NCBI GenBank assembly: GCA_946186335.1 | Contig: CAMHMW010000110.1 | Location: 1-6,029, forward strand | Direction of reading: 5' to 3' | DNA length: 6,029 nucleotides | DNA from: an uncultured Candidatus Melainabacteria bacterium | Lineage (GTDB): Bacteria > Cyanobacteriota > Vampirovibrionia > Gastranaerophilales > Gastranaerophilaceae | Program-made: the position numbers and the translations under genes | Shown: piece after piece, positions 5,831-6,029 of the stretch | Layout of the letters: the number at the start of each line of letters is the position of its first letter | Numbering within the stretch: position 1 is the first letter of the stretch | The notes under the pieces: model-generated | Database searches by the model: none | What the model saw: the letters and a program-made list of their open reading frames with translations, nothing else | What the model was told of the DNA's origin: nothing

Positions 5831-6029
5831 TATATAGAATATAATTAACATCCCTGTATCTGTTGTCATTGCTATCATGTTTAATATATATTTACCTATA
5901 ACAAACAAATAAACGGGTGTTAAAGCAGTAACAATACAGAAAAATTTCATAGTCTTTATATTTGCAAGCTGTTTTTGTCTGCCCGGTTCAACAGCTTTCA
6001 ATATCGGATAAATTTTGTTATTATATATT
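5801..6029 (-). CDS. DUF3137-family protein, 5' part (frameshifted; continues past window edge)
   Basis: This frame is open from the right edge to a TAA at 5801-5803 and encodes about 75 residues. The start IYNNKIYPILKAVEPGRQKQ resembles the N-terminal amphipathic segment of DUF3137 proteins. Then come a membrane helix (MKFFCIVTALTPVYLFVIGK) and a second, MLIIFYILWIFGML, that stops abruptly at GP. A TTG at 5999-6001 could be called a start, but it has no ribosome binding site and the frame is open upstream of it, so the real start is probably outside the window. The second helix continues naturally into LTIPPIILGIYEKYK of the downstream frame if one base is gained or lost near the stop. It overlaps the downstream part by 28 bases. 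Confidence 0.65.
   Translation of the reverse strand, partial: IYNNKIYPILKAVEPGRQKQLANIKTMKFFCIVTALTPVYLFVIGKYILNMIAMTTDTGMLIIFYILWIFGMLGP

Noticed and set aside
5999..6029. TTG at 5999-6001 as the start of a separate small membrane protein
   Set aside because: No ribosome binding site precedes it, the frame is open to the window edge, and the upstream residues (IYNNKIYPI) fit the same DUF3137 N-terminus.

Overview
This AT-rich window with short intergenic gaps and ATG starts looks like a Gram-negative-type bacterial chromosome. The MacB/LolCDE-type ABC exporter, an SPFH (prohibitin-like) membrane protein, Ndk and bacterial Tgt all fit that. My best guess at lineage is a host-associated, non-photosynthetic cyanobacterial relative (Vampirovibrionia/Melainabacteria, Gastranaerophilales-like). 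That rests on general protein flavour and base composition only and is weak. No plasmid, phage, CRISPR, rRNA or tRNA feature is visible.

Layout. The plus strand carries the last 32 codons of a small membrane protein (1-101). Two bases later comes a 300-residue SPFH/prohibitin-family protein (104-1006), followed by a strong hairpin terminator (1028-1064). Everything after that is on the minus strand. Read in the direction of transcription, from right to left, the order is: a DUF3137-family membrane protein split by an apparent frameshift and running off the right edge (6029 to 4923); an ABC ATPase (4912-4196); a MacB/FtsX-type permease (4109-2880); nucleoside diphosphate kinase ndk (2808-2332); and queuine tRNA-ribosyltransferase tgt (2216-1098). 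tgt converges on the SPFH gene at the terminator.

How the genes relate. The ATPase starts 10 bases after the DUF3137 stop, and the permease follows the ATPase, so these three look like one transcription unit. The ATPase and permease would form a four-helix 'mechanotransmission' type exporter. No periplasmic adaptor (MacA-like) or outer-membrane partner lies in the window. ndk has a strong ribosome binding site and a possible promoter of its own. tgt is a housekeeping tRNA-modification gene.

The two most interesting features are not ordinary genes. First, the DUF3137 gene appears broken near 5801-5830: two overlapping reading frames together make one plausible protein, and neither frame has a credible start at the break. 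The protein also carries an extra pair of membrane helices inside the domain. Second, a family of small REP-like palindromes (a GTAA or GTAG tetranucleotide followed by a TTGGGCT..AGCCCAA hairpin) occupies three of the gaps. Two sites hold paired units with matching spacing, and one of these pairs sits inside the ABC operon. I see no clearly new multi-gene system. No stretch over 300 bases lacks a gene.
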